Part shown: piece by piece, positions 7,191 to 14,455 of the stretch
Numbering within the stretch: the stretch's first letter is position 1
Layout of the letters: each line of letters begins with the position of its first letter
Origin: JAAYBT01 sp964404395
Lineage (GTDB): Bacteria > Bacillota > Clostridia > Acetivibrionales > DTU013
DNA length: 16,986 bases
Assembly (NCBI GenBank): GCA_964404395.1
Contig: CAYOKA010000045.1
Coordinates: 1 to 16,986 of the forward strand
Direction: 5' to 3'
Translations under genes and position numbers: made by a program
The notes under the pieces: generated by a model
What the model was told of the DNA's origin: nothing
Database searches by the model: none
The model's input: only the letters and a program-made list of their open reading frames with translations

Positions 7191-8129
7191 ATGAGCAGTA
7201 CAGTTGTAAAAAAGAAACAATCTAATTCATTTACAGCAAATTATCTTAGAAGAACTTGGACTTTATACCTTATGCTGCTGCTGCCTATAGCCTTTTTTAT
7301 TGTATTCCGTTATGTTCCAATGACCAATATTGTTATGGCTTTTAAGGACTACAACATGTTTAAGGGAGTTTGGCAGTCAGACTGGGTTGGATTCAAGTGG
7401 TTTGCAAAAGCGTTTGCTTCAAAGGATTTTTGGGATGCCCTGCGCAACACCATTGTACTCAATGTATTTGATTTAGTCGTCGGATTCCCAATGCCAATCA
7501 TACTTGCGCTTTTGCTGAATGAACTGGTTTATAAGCGTTTTAAGCGTTTTACCCAAACGATTATCTACCTACCGCATTTCTTGTCATGGGTCATTATCAG
7601 CGGTATAGCGTTTCAGCTTTTGGCACCGCAATCAGGTGTTGTTAATATTTTGCTCTCAAGATATGGGCGGGGGCCTATAGAATTTCTTGGGGAACCGGTC
7701 CTTTGGGTGATAACATATATTGTTCTTGGCGTGTGGAAGGAAATGGGATGGAACACAATAATCTACCTCGCAGCAATAACAGGAATAAATCCGGAACTAT
7801 ATGAGGCTGCCGAAATCGATGGAGCAGGAAGGTTTAGAAGAATTTTGTCAGTTACATTACCGGGCATCCGGTCAACTATTATCATACTACTCATTATGAG
7901 CTTGGGCAGAATACTTGGCATTGAGTTCGATCGACCCTTTGCATTGCAGAATTCAGCGGTAATGAATGTTGCTGATGTTATCAGCACGTATGTATACCGC
8001 GTGGGGATCAGGGGGTTGCAGTTCTCTCTCACAGCGGCAGTTGGATTATTTCAGTCGGTTGTCTGCGTTTTCTTCCTGCTGACGGCTAATACAATAGCTA
8101 AAAAGTTTGGTGAACGAGGAATCTGGTAA
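7191..8129 (+). CDS. Carbohydrate ABC transporter permease, LplB-type
   Basis: 312-residue inner-membrane permease of a polysaccharide/oligosaccharide importer (LplB-like, MalF-type fold). The first membrane helix is at 24-42 and the family-typical YVPMTNIVMAFKDYN follows it. The cytoplasmic EAA loop, EAAEIDGAGRFRRILSVTLP (205-224), contacts the ATPase. The ATG at 7191 has AGGAGGG at 7179-7185. An in-frame ATG at 7089 would add 34 atypical residues with no ribosome binding site. It is the first gene of a three-gene operon with a 14-base gap to the next gene. The operon lacks an ATPase, as is usual for Lpl-type systems, which share MsmX-like ATPases. Confidence 0.92.
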   Translation: MSSTVVKKKQSNSFTANYLRRTWTLYLMLLLPIAFFIVFRYVPMTNIVMAFKDYNMFKGVWQSDWVGFKWFAKAFASKDFWDALRNTIVLNVFDLVVGFPMPIILALLLNELVYKRFKRFTQTIIYLPHFLSWVIISGIAFQLLAPQSGVVNILLSRYGRGPIEFLGEPVLWVITYIVLGVWKEMGWNTIIYLAAITGINPELYEAAEIDGAGRFRRILSVTLPGIRSTIIILLIMSLGRILGIEFDRPFALQNSAVMNVADVISTYVYRVGIRGLQFSLTAAVGLFQSVVCVFFLLTANTIAKKFGERGIW

Positions 8130-8143
8130 AGGAGATCATATTA

Positions 8144-9067
8144 ATGAACAACAATAGCGAATTGATTAAAAGCAATATAACAAGAACTGAGAAAAACAGA
8201 GAATTTCATACCAAATCTGTGAAAATTGGCGACGGAGTCGTTTTAGGCCTCTGTGTTTTCCTGATAGTGATTTATATAGCACCATTTATAAATATCATAT
8301 CGCGTTCACTGAGCTCACCAAATGCCTTGGTTAATAACAGAGTCTCATTCTGGCCGGTGGATTTTACAATTGATTCCTATGCATACGTTTTAAGCGATGT
8401 TGCCTTTTCGCGCTCACTTGTATTTACTGCGCTGCTGACTGTAGTGTGCACTGTATTCTCTATGTTTATGACTCTTCTGGCGGCATATCCTCTCACCTAT
8501 GATCTCAAGGGTGGCAGATTTATTAACATAATTATTATATTGACTATGTATTTCAATGCGGGCACTATTCCCAATTATCTGCTCATGAAGCAGCTAAATC
8601 TGCTGGGCAATCCCCTTGTACTGGTACTGCCGGGCTGCTTGAGTGTATTTAACATGATCATACTTCGCAGCTTTTTTTGGGGGATACCGGAAAGCTTGCG
8701 TGAGTCTGCTGAATTGGATGGAGCCGGACCAGTAAGCGTTCTGATCAATATATACCTGCCATTATCGGGTCCTGTACTTGCAACATTGGCTTTGTTTTAC
8801 GCTGTAGGTCGTTGGAATGGTTTTTCTGATGCATTGATGTATCTGCCTTATCCCAAATATCATCCAATACAACTCAAACTATATCAGATCATCAACAACC
8901 GTTCATCAATAGAAATCTCGACTCTGGAGGGCTTTTCAACTCCGACTGCCACAGAGGGCCTGAAAGCGGCTTCAGTTATGTTTGCTACGGTTCCTATTCT
9001 GGTTGTTTATCCCTGGCTTCAGCGATACTTCATAACCGGAGTTACAATTGGAGCCGTAAAAGGTTGA
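8144..9067 (+). CDS. Carbohydrate ABC transporter permease, second subunit (MalG-like, YtcP/LplC-type)
   Basis: 307-residue partner permease. The first membrane helix spans about 32-53, and the periplasm-side motif SFWPVDFTIDSYAYVL is typical of this subfamily. The EAA loop is ESAELDGAGPVSVLINIYLP (187-206). The C-terminus, YFITGVTIGAVKG, is the conserved end of this subfamily. An AGGAGAT ribosome binding site follows the upstream stop immediately, so the two permeases are co-translated from one message and should form a heterodimeric channel. The substrate-binding lipoprotein follows 64 bases later. Confidence 0.93.
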   Translation: MNNNSELIKSNITRTEKNREFHTKSVKIGDGVVLGLCVFLIVIYIAPFINIISRSLSSPNALVNNRVSFWPVDFTIDSYAYVLSDVAFSRSLVFTALLTVVCTVFSMFMTLLAAYPLTYDLKGGRFINIIIILTMYFNAGTIPNYLLMKQLNLLGNPLVLVLPGCLSVFNMIILRSFFWGIPESLRESAELDGAGPVSVLINIYLPLSGPVLATLALFYAVGRWNGFSDALMYLPYPKYHPIQLKLYQIINNRSSIEISTLEGFSTPTATEGLKAASVMFATVPILVVYPWLQRYFITGVTIGAVKG

Positions 9068-9131
9068 TTTACCATACACCCCATGGCGTACAGACGCCTA
9101 AATATAAACAATTAAAGGGAGGTACATTATT

Positions 9132-10772
9132 ATGAAAAAAGCGTTAATCCTGCTGCTGGTTTTCACCATGCTTCTACCCTTTGCATCATGTGGAGGAAAT
9201 GGCAAGTCCGCTGAAAACCAGCCTGCAGAAAGTAAAAGCAGCAGTGAACCGAAACCGGCGAAGAAGGCTGATGCGCCGGCAGAAACAACACCTGAACTGG
9301 CCAAGATCACTGTCGAGGTTTTTGACCGTGGTACTGATGGTGGCAAGACTGAACCTACAGATAATTACTGGGCGAAATGGATTAAGGAAAAAGTTTTGGA
9401 AGACGAGAACATCGAAGTTACTTTTGTACCTGTAAGCCGTTCTGACGAAACAACCCAGTTGAATAACTTAATGGCCAGTGGAACCGCACCCGATTTATGT
9501 TATACATACAGCGGTGATCTCGTTACTCTTTACCGCGATCAGGGCGGCTTAACAGAACTGACCCCATACCTTTCTGTTATGAATGATCTCGATGCTCTTC
9601 TCGGAGAAGACAAAGCATTATCGGGACGTAGGATGATTGAGCGCAATAAGGATTTAACGGACAACAGCATCCATTCTATCCCTGCACGCCGCATGAACGT
9701 TGCTATGGTTACAACCTTCATACGAAAGGATTGGCTGGATACTCTGGGCTTGGGCCTTCCTACGACTCTTGACGAATGGTATAACGCTCTTAAGGCGTTC
9801 AAGGATAATGCCGATAAGCTTGGCACTGACGTAATTCCATTTACCATGACTCCTGATATTCGCTGGCGCGCTTCATGCTTAATTGATTCATTCCTGGATC
9901 CGAATATTAGTCCCAAGGATCGCTGGATTAATTCACCGCTTGGAAGAAACGTACTCCTTCCAGGGGCAAAGGAAGGATATCGTTTCCTTAACAAGATGTA
10001 TCTTGAAGGGCTGATTGATCCTGAATTTTACCTTTATAGCGACGATGTAAAAAATGAAGAGCTCATTAAGGCGGGGCGTATAGGCTCATTTATACATAAC
10101 TGGGATCAGGCTTACCGTAATTCCCCAAGTTGGCAGGATGGCATGAAGCTGAATGTCCCGGATGCTGAATATGTTGCTATTGATCCATTTGTAAATGCTG
10201 CAGGCAAGACCTATAAAGGAAAGTATGACGCAGCAGGAATTAATATTTTCATACCCGCAACTGCACAAAATCCTGAAGCTGTCTGCCGGTATTTGAATTG
10301 GTTGTCCAAGAATGAGGTCTCTAAGTTCCTGCAATTCGGAGAAGAGGGCAAGAATCACAAGATAGTCAATGGATTGCCGGCATCAATTCCTGCAACCGGA
10401 GAGACTATACAAAACTCAGGGAATAATCTTGACTACACTATGCCCATGAATGGTATCTGGCTTGGTGATGAAGAAACAACTGTAAAGGCATTGGCAAATG
10501 GATATACATGTGAAGCCAAATACATTGTAGACGCTTACAATACTGCAATGAAAGACGCTGAAGCCGGCCTGGTTGTTCCAGTTGTTCTATCAGCGGCAGG
10601 TCCTTATACTGAGGATTTGACAAAGAAGGCAGATGATGGCGGTTCAAACGCTGTAAGGGCATCGCAGGGTGAGTTTGATAAAATCTGGGATGCGTTTATC
10701 GCTGATTGGCGTGCTTCGGGCGCGGACGAAATCATTTCTGAGCGTGCCGAGAAATATGTTGAACCTAACTAA
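9132..10772 (+). CDS. Extracellular solute-binding lipoprotein of the sugar importer (LplA-type)
   Basis: 546-residue lipoprotein. It has a short basic start (MKK), a hydrophobic stretch and a lipobox FASC with the modified cysteine at C20. A low-complexity Lys/Glu/Ser/Pro/Ala linker (about 23-52) holds the domain off the membrane. The remainder fits family 1 extracellular binding proteins of the large LplA type (about 500-560 residues), which deliver oligosaccharides to the two permeases. Motifs include DLCYTYSGD and FIRKDWLDTLGLGLPTTLDEWYNALKAF-like segments. An AGGGAGG ribosome binding site precedes the ATG. It is the last gene of the operon, and a strong terminator follows. No glycoside hydrolase is linked inside the window. 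Confidence 0.93.
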   Translation: MKKALILLLVFTMLLPFASCGGNGKSAENQPAESKSSSEPKPAKKADAPAETTPELAKITVEVFDRGTDGGKTEPTDNYWAKWIKEKVLEDENIEVTFVPVSRSDETTQLNNLMASGTAPDLCYTYSGDLVTLYRDQGGLTELTPYLSVMNDLDALLGEDKALSGRRMIERNKDLTDNSIHSIPARRMNVAMVTTFIRKDWLDTLGLGLPTTLDEWYNALKAFKDNADKLGTDVIPFTMTPDIRWRASCLIDSFLDPNISPKDRWINSPLGRNVLLPGAKEGYRFLNKMYLEGLIDPEFYLYSDDVKNEELIKAGRIGSFIHNWDQAYRNSPSWQDGMKLNVPDAEYVAIDPFVNAAGKTYKGKYDAAGINIFIPATAQNPEAVCRYLNWLSKNEVSKFLQFGEEGKNHKIVNGLPASIPATGETIQNSGNNLDYTMPMNGIWLGDEETTVKALANGYTCEAKYIVDAYNTAMKDAEAGLVVPVVLSAAGPYTEDLTKKADDGGSNAVRASQGEFDKIWDAFIADWRASGADEIISERAEKYVEPN

Positions 10773-10815
10773 TAGAGCCAACACAAACTAATAAAGTCAA
10801 CACAAAGTAAAATAG

Positions 10816-10855
10816 CATCCCATCAGTTTTCAATATAACTGGTGGGATGTTTGTT
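10816..10855 (+). terminator. Intrinsic terminator of the sugar importer operon
   Basis: 13-base stem arms at 10816-10828 and 10837-10849 (CATCCCATCAGTT with AACTGGTGGGATG, one G:U pair), an 8-base loop, then TTTGTT. It is placed 43 bases after the binding-protein stop. Confidence 0.9.
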
Positions 10856-10889
10856 AGTATCCAGATCAAAATTACCGCTCTCGGCGTTC

Positions 10890-10918
10890 TTCACACCTGC
10901 TGAGGGATTTGATATACT
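10890..10918 (+). promoter_or_regulatory. Strong sigma-A promoter in front of a structured non-coding region
   Basis: -35 TTCACA (10890-10895, 5 of 6), exactly 17 bases, -10 TATACT (10913-10918, 5 of 6). Transcription would start near 10925, about 210 bases before the next coding start. Confidence 0.75.
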
Positions 10919-10924
10919 GAAGCT

Positions 10925-11125
10925 AATAGATCTTTGGGGAAGGAACCTCTAGATGGAGCGGGATTATATAAGCAGTGTGCGGTTAGCTCGCCGTAGACGA
11001 TATAATTGCTGGGATAAGGCTGCAATAGACTGTGCTGCGGAACTCGAAACATGTGCGTCGCAAGACGCTCGATATTGTAGGAATGCACTATGGATAACGT
11101 GATGAAATAGACAAGGAAAATGGAG
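10925..11125 (+). ncRNA. Candidate structured RNA (leader or independent ncRNA), family not assigned
   Basis: About 200 transcribed bases without a credible open frame but dense in stems. Stem 1 pairs 10930-10933 with 10951-10954 and GGGG 10936-10939 with CCTC 10946-10949, exposing AAGGAA in the loop. Stem 2 is ATTATAT/ATATAAT (10963-10969/11000-11006), enclosing a 5-bp hairpin at 10978-10982/10991-10995. A competing ATTGC/GCAAT hairpin lies at 11005-11009/11022-11026. The last is GCGTC-GCAA-GACGC (11055-11068), a perfect GNRA tetraloop hairpin, framed by TCGA/TCGA. No intrinsic terminator separates it from the next gene, so it could be a 5' leader. Known RNAs worth testing are the clostridial raiA RNA and 6S RNA; I cannot confirm either. 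Confidence 0.5.
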
Positions 11126-11133
11126 TGCTCTAA

Positions 11134-11892
11134 ATGGCAAAGAAGGTCGTAGTAAAAATACGCGAAACCGATCTATACGAGCCTGTGCGTGAATATCTTG
11201 AGAAGCTTGGATACCAGGTGCAGGGAGAGGTGGATGGCTGTGATATGACTGCCATCATGGGGGATGAGCTAGTGGTGGTTGAGTTGAAAACGTCCTTCAA
11301 TCTGAAGCTACTCAGCCAGGCTGTCAAACGTCAGCGTGTAGCCGATTCGGTTTATGTGGCAATCCCGAAACCAAAGGGAGGGGTGCGGACAGCCAGCTGG
11401 AGGGATATGTGTATGCTCTTGCGCCGCCTCGAGCTTGGTCTGATAACGGTTGCCACCGAGAGAAAGAGTGGGCTGGAGCAGGTAGAGGTTCATTTTCATC
11501 CAAACACCTTTGATAGACTAAAAGCTATGCGCTCGAAAAAGAAGGTTCGTCATCACATTATAAAAGAGTCTGTTAGCCGTAGCGGCCAGTACAATACAGG
11601 TGGGACAAACAGGACAAAGCTGATTACAGTGTACAGGGAACAGGCGATTCACATTGTATGCTGCATGATGAGGCACGGAAACATGTCTGCTGCAGAGCTT
11701 AGAAAGCTTGGCACCAGCGCAAAAACTTACAATATTCTCAGAGACAACCACTATGGCTGGTTTACAAAGGTTTCCCGGGGCATCTATTCGCTAAACGACT
11801 GCGCGCGAGATTTTCTGGATGGCTATCCGCAATTGGTCACGCATTATATGAAGCTGGTGCAGGAGCAGGAGGCTGCTCAGCAGGAGAGCTAA
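11134..11892 (+). CDS. DUF2161-like protein with PD-(D/E)XK nuclease fold
   Basis: 252 residues. The N-terminal part has the PD-(D/E)XK arrangement: E16 in the first helix, D37 in GCDMTAI, E50-L-K52 in VVVELKTS, then Q62 in the following helix (LSQAVKRQR) and the strand SVYVAIP. All core residues are present, so it may be an active nuclease or phosphodiesterase. Residues 160-235 (TVYREQAIHIVCCMMRHG to GWFTKVSRGIYSL) look like a winged helix for nucleic acid binding. The ATG at 11134 has GGAGTG at 11122-11127 with 6-base spacing. It is probably transcribed from the promoter at 10890 through the structured RNA. The biological role is unknown; DUF2161/COG5482 membership is by recollection of the pattern. 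Confidence 0.75.
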   Translation: MAKKVVVKIRETDLYEPVREYLEKLGYQVQGEVDGCDMTAIMGDELVVVELKTSFNLKLLSQAVKRQRVADSVYVAIPKPKGGVRTASWRDMCMLLRRLELGLITVATERKSGLEQVEVHFHPNTFDRLKAMRSKKKVRHHIIKESVSRSGQYNTGGTNRTKLITVYREQAIHIVCCMMRHGNMSAAELRKLGTSAKTYNILRDNHYGWFTKVSRGIYSLNDCARDFLDGYPQLVTHYMKLVQEQEAAQQES

Positions 11893-11923
11893 GAAAAGTA
11901 TTTCCCAAAGCCCAGCAGAAACA

Positions 11924-11953
11924 TTGACAGGAACATATGTTCTTTTATATAAT
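11924..11953 (+). promoter_or_regulatory. Promoter P1 of the methyltransferase, with a LexA-like palindrome in its spacer
   Basis: Perfect -35 TTGACA (11924-11929) and perfect -10 TATAAT (11948-11953), separated by 18 bases. The spacer contains the perfect 12-base palindrome GAACATATGTTC (11931-11942). This fits GAAC-N4-GTTC, the core of the Firmicutes LexA/DinR box. A protein bound there would sit between the two promoter boxes. Confidence 0.75.
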
Positions 11954-11967
11954 AAGGATGAAATGTA

Positions 11968-11996
11968 TTGACTAAGATTGTTCATTCATTCATAAT
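11968..11996 (+). promoter_or_regulatory. Promoter P2 of the methyltransferase
   Basis: -35 TTGACT (11968-11973), 17 bases, -10 CATAAT (11991-11996, 5 of 6). Transcription would start near 12003, directly at the inverted repeat 12006-12028. Confidence 0.55.
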
Positions 11997-12005
11997 AACC
12001 ATATA

Positions 12006-12028
12006 AAGTTAAATTATATTTTTAACTT
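12006..12028 (+). promoter_or_regulatory. Inverted repeat, candidate autoregulatory operator of the methyltransferase
   Basis: Perfect 8-base arms AAGTTAAA (12006-12013) and TTTAACTT (12021-12028) with a 7-base AT spacer. It ends two bases before the ribosome binding site of a methyltransferase that carries its own helix-turn-helix. Repression by its own product is a reasonable inference. Confidence 0.5.
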
Positions 12029-12042
12029 ACAGGGGGATATAA

Positions 12043-13383
12043 TTGTATACTTTAAGCAAAAGCAAGGTAAGATTCCATATGAATAAAAACGGAATAACTA
12101 CTCAAAAGGAATTAGCCGAGCACTTGGGAATAAGTAAAAATCAGCTTTCGATGCTACTGTCTGCTAATTATAATCCGATAAAATCCAATGCCGTGAAAAT
12201 ATGTGAAGTTTTAAGCGTGAATCTTGACGAGATACTTGAATATGAACAGTTGGATCTTTTTCCTGTTGAAAAAAAGAACGTTGGAGAAAAAGAACAAGAT
12301 GATGTAATCATTTTAGATTCTTATCAGGGGCAGGAATTTACAGATATCAGAGGTGTAAAAGCATTTAGAAACTATTCCGATGTAGAACTATTTGCAGGAG
12401 CAGGTGGTTTGGCTCTTGGACTGGAAATGGCGGGTTTTGACTCTAAGGGATTGGTGGAGATTGATACGCTGTCCTGTCAAACTTTAAAGAAAAACAGACC
12501 TAATTGGAATGTAATCGAAAAGGATATAATTCAAGTGGTTGATGATGGCATAACTAATTATGTAGATATTCATAAAGGGGAGCTTGACCTGCTATCAGGG
12601 GGTTACCCGTGTCAGGCCTTCAGTTATGCAGGTAAGAAAATGGGTCTATCCGACACAAGGGGCACAATGTTCTATTACTATTCTAAGGCTGTAGAGCAGC
12701 TAATGCCAAAGATGTTTCTGGCTGAGAACGTTAGAGGTCTTGTATCCCATGATGGGGGTAAAACACTATCTTTGATGTTAAAGCTATTCTCTGATATCGG
12801 CTATACAGTCGAATGGCATTTATTAAAAGCACTTGATTATGACGTTGCCCAGAAGAGAGAGAGAATTGTTATTGTAGGAATTAGAAATGATTTGGTTGAA
12901 GAGCATGGTTTATGTTATTCGTTTCCTAAGCCATATGGCTATGAACTTACATTAAGGGATGTTCTAAAAGATGTTCCTAAGTCAGACGGAGCCAAATATC
13001 CAGAGTCAAAAAGGAAGGTATTGGAGTTAGTGCCTCCGGGGGGTTGTTGGAGAGATTTGCCGGAAGAAATTGCTAAAGCCTTCATGGGTAAAAGCTATTA
13101 TTCCGGTGGCGGTAGGACAGGTATGGCAAGAAGGATGTCCTGGGATGAACCATCCTTAACATTAACATGTTCACCTGCTCAAAAGCAAACAGAAAGATGT
13201 CACCCAGACGAAACCAGACCTTTCACTGTCAGAGAATATGCAAGAATACAGAGTTTTCCGGATGATTGGCTGTTTGAATGTAATACATCGAATGCCTATA
13301 AACAGATTGGAAATGCCGTTCCTGTAAATATGGCTAAAGCCATTGGGCTGTCGATTGTCAATGTATTAAATCGAATAGGGTAA
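12043..13383 (+). CDS. Type II DNA (cytosine-5) methyltransferase with N-terminal helix-turn-helix
   Basis: 446 residues. It transfers a methyl group from S-adenosylmethionine to C5 of cytosine in a specific site, protecting host DNA. Residues 12-66 form an XRE-like helix-turn-helix (TTQKELAEHLGISKNQLSMLL). The C5 motifs follow in order: I FAGAGG (117-122), IV PCQ (189-191) with catalytic C190, VI ENV (228-230), VIII QKRER (270-274), the target recognition region (about 280-395), IX REYARIQSFPDDW (397-409) and X QIGNAVP (421-427). The target region wording (PPGGCWRDLP, CSPAQKQTERCHPDE) recalls enzymes for GGNCC-type sites, but this is a guess. The start is TTG with AGGGGG at 12031-12036. It is tail to tail with the endonuclease, 7 bases apart. 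Confidence 0.93.
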   Translation: MYTLSKSKVRFHMNKNGITTQKELAEHLGISKNQLSMLLSANYNPIKSNAVKICEVLSVNLDEILEYEQLDLFPVEKKNVGEKEQDDVIILDSYQGQEFTDIRGVKAFRNYSDVELFAGAGGLALGLEMAGFDSKGLVEIDTLSCQTLKKNRPNWNVIEKDIIQVVDDGITNYVDIHKGELDLLSGGYPCQAFSYAGKKMGLSDTRGTMFYYYSKAVEQLMPKMFLAENVRGLVSHDGGKTLSLMLKLFSDIGYTVEWHLLKALDYDVAQKRERIVIVGIRNDLVEEHGLCYSFPKPYGYELTLRDVLKDVPKSDGAKYPESKRKVLELVPPGGCWRDLPEEIAKAFMGKSYYSGGGRTGMARRMSWDEPSLTLTCSPAQKQTERCHPDETRPFTVREYARIQSFPDDWLFECNTSNAYKQIGNAVPVNMAKAIGLSIVNVLNRIG

Positions 13384-13390
13384 ACCTTCT

Positions 13391-14104
13391 TTAATTCTCT
13401 TGGTTTAAGGCTTCATCTATTTGTATTGCTAAGTCATCAATAACACTTGCTACTAACTCAGAACCATCGAATTCAGAAGCAATATCACCGATGGCATCAG
13501 TTATTCTTTGATAAAAATCTGCATTTCCTGTGAGTCTATGCCAGAAATTTACCCCTACAATTACAGGATACTCTTCCTCAATCTTTTTATAATGGTTACT
13601 GAGCTCTGCATGCTCTCCATAAAATACACCTACGACCATGTCGTTTATTCCAACATTGAGGTTGTTTATTCTTGCAAGGTTTCTTACTCCTGCAAAATGA
13701 TTTTTAATAGTAACAATGTCATCCTTATTAATTGTGTTTGTGCCGGCCTTCATTTGGCAGTATTTTCTCCTGCCATCTAGGTTATCAATAAATTCAATAT
13801 CAATGCCGGTCGTTGTTGATGCAAAACCCTGTAACACTGAACTGCAGAACTTTTGCAGCTTACTGCCAAATATTGTGTTTATAGATGTTCCGATTACCCT
13901 CGGGTATACCAGTGCCTTTGCAATGCTTCTTGCCTCATTATTTCCAGTAATGAAATTAGCTTTATATTTATCCAGAAAAGGATTCAACCTAAAATTTTTC
14001 AAGTCTCTGCATTCCTGTGTCCTTGCAATATGGTTTGGCATAATTTCATTTCTGAAAAAGTCTCTTGCACTCTCAATAATGGCAACTAGTTCTACTTCAG
14101 TCAT
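13391..14104 (-). CDS. Type II restriction endonuclease (partner of the adjacent C5 methyltransferase)
   Basis: 237-residue probable nuclease cutting the site methylated by its neighbour. The active-site region is GIDIEF (100-105, D102), a turn, then YCQMKAGTNTINKDD (115-129), giving a D...Q-x-K form of the PD-(D/E)XK motif with Q117 and K119. The K-(A/S)-G-x-N-T-x-N-K-D string recurs in several type II enzymes, including GGNCC cutters of the TdeIII/Eco47II kind; that family assignment is tentative. The ATG at 14104 has a GGGAGGTGG ribosome binding site (14118-14110); the upstream extension to 14203 lacks one. The promoter is at 14177-14149. Together with the methyltransferase, the region is more AT-rich than the genes on either side, consistent with transfer. 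Confidence 0.8.
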   Translation of the reverse strand: MTEVELVAIIESARDFFRNEIMPNHIARTQECRDLKNFRLNPFLDKYKANFITGNNEARSIAKALVYPRVIGTSINTIFGSKLQKFCSSVLQGFASTTTGIDIEFIDNLDGRRKYCQMKAGTNTINKDDIVTIKNHFAGVRNLARINNLNVGINDMVVGVFYGEHAELSNHYKKIEEEYPVIVGVNFWHRLTGNADFYQRITDAIGDIASEFDGSELVASVIDDLAIQIDEALNQEN

Positions 14105-14148
14105 AAAAGCCACCTCCCGATTACTATTTACTCTCCATAGATAGGAAT

Positions 14149-14177
14149 ATTTTAGCAGATAAAGCACGGTATGTCTA
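14149..14177 (-). promoter_or_regulatory. Promoter of the restriction endonuclease gene
   Basis: On the minus strand: -35 TAGACA (14177-14172, 5 of 6), exactly 17 bases, -10 TAAAAT (14154-14149, 5 of 6). A small inverted repeat TGTTG/CAACA (14188-14199) lies just upstream. The inverted repeat found before the methyltransferase is not repeated here. Confidence 0.65.
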
Positions 14178-14293
14178 TTCCACCGGTTGTTGTTCAACAG
14201 CATGTAAATTTTGTTGAGATGTTTGCATCATGTGTCATGTAAAAAGGTGTTACTGTAAAAAATGCACACACCGTATAAAATGCTGTAAAAGTC

Positions 14294-14323
14294 TTGACTT
14301 TAGCTCATTTAACATGTTACTAT
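14294..14323 (+). promoter_or_regulatory. Promoter of tRNA-Thr
   Basis: -35 TTGACT (14294-14299), 18 bases, and an extended -10: TGT then TACTAT (14318-14323). It starts transcription about 50 bases before the mature tRNA. Confidence 0.65.
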
Positions 14324-14379
14324 ATCTAAGCAGTTTGAGGAGAGTATTAGCTCTATTAATTAGAATAGTATGATCTCAT

Positions 14380-14455
14380 GCTGGTGTAGCTCAGCAGGCA
14401 GAGCAGCTGACTTGTAATCAGCAGGTCGGGGGTTCGATTCCGTCCACCAGCTCCA
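14380..14455 (+). tRNA. trnT: tRNA-Thr (anticodon TGT)
   Basis: 76 bases with all arms visible. The acceptor GCTGGTG (14380-14386) pairs with CACCAGC (14445-14451), discriminator T14452, and an encoded CCA (14453-14455). The D arm is GCTC...GAGC. The anticodon stem GCTGA/TCAGC holds the loop CTTGTAA with anticodon TGT at 14413-14415. The T arm is GGGGGTTCGATTCC-like. Confidence 0.97.

Noticed and set aside
9539..9994. 151-residue minus-strand open frame within the binding-protein gene
   Set aside because: Shadow frame; the plus strand encodes a well-supported lipoprotein throughout.
10783..10807. Direct repeat CAACACAAA twice after the binding-protein gene
   Set aside because: Two short AT-rich copies can arise by chance, and nothing else marks them as functional.
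10891..11088. 65-residue minus-strand frame opposite the structured RNA
   Set aside because: No start signals or family features, and the plus-strand promoter and stems explain the region better.
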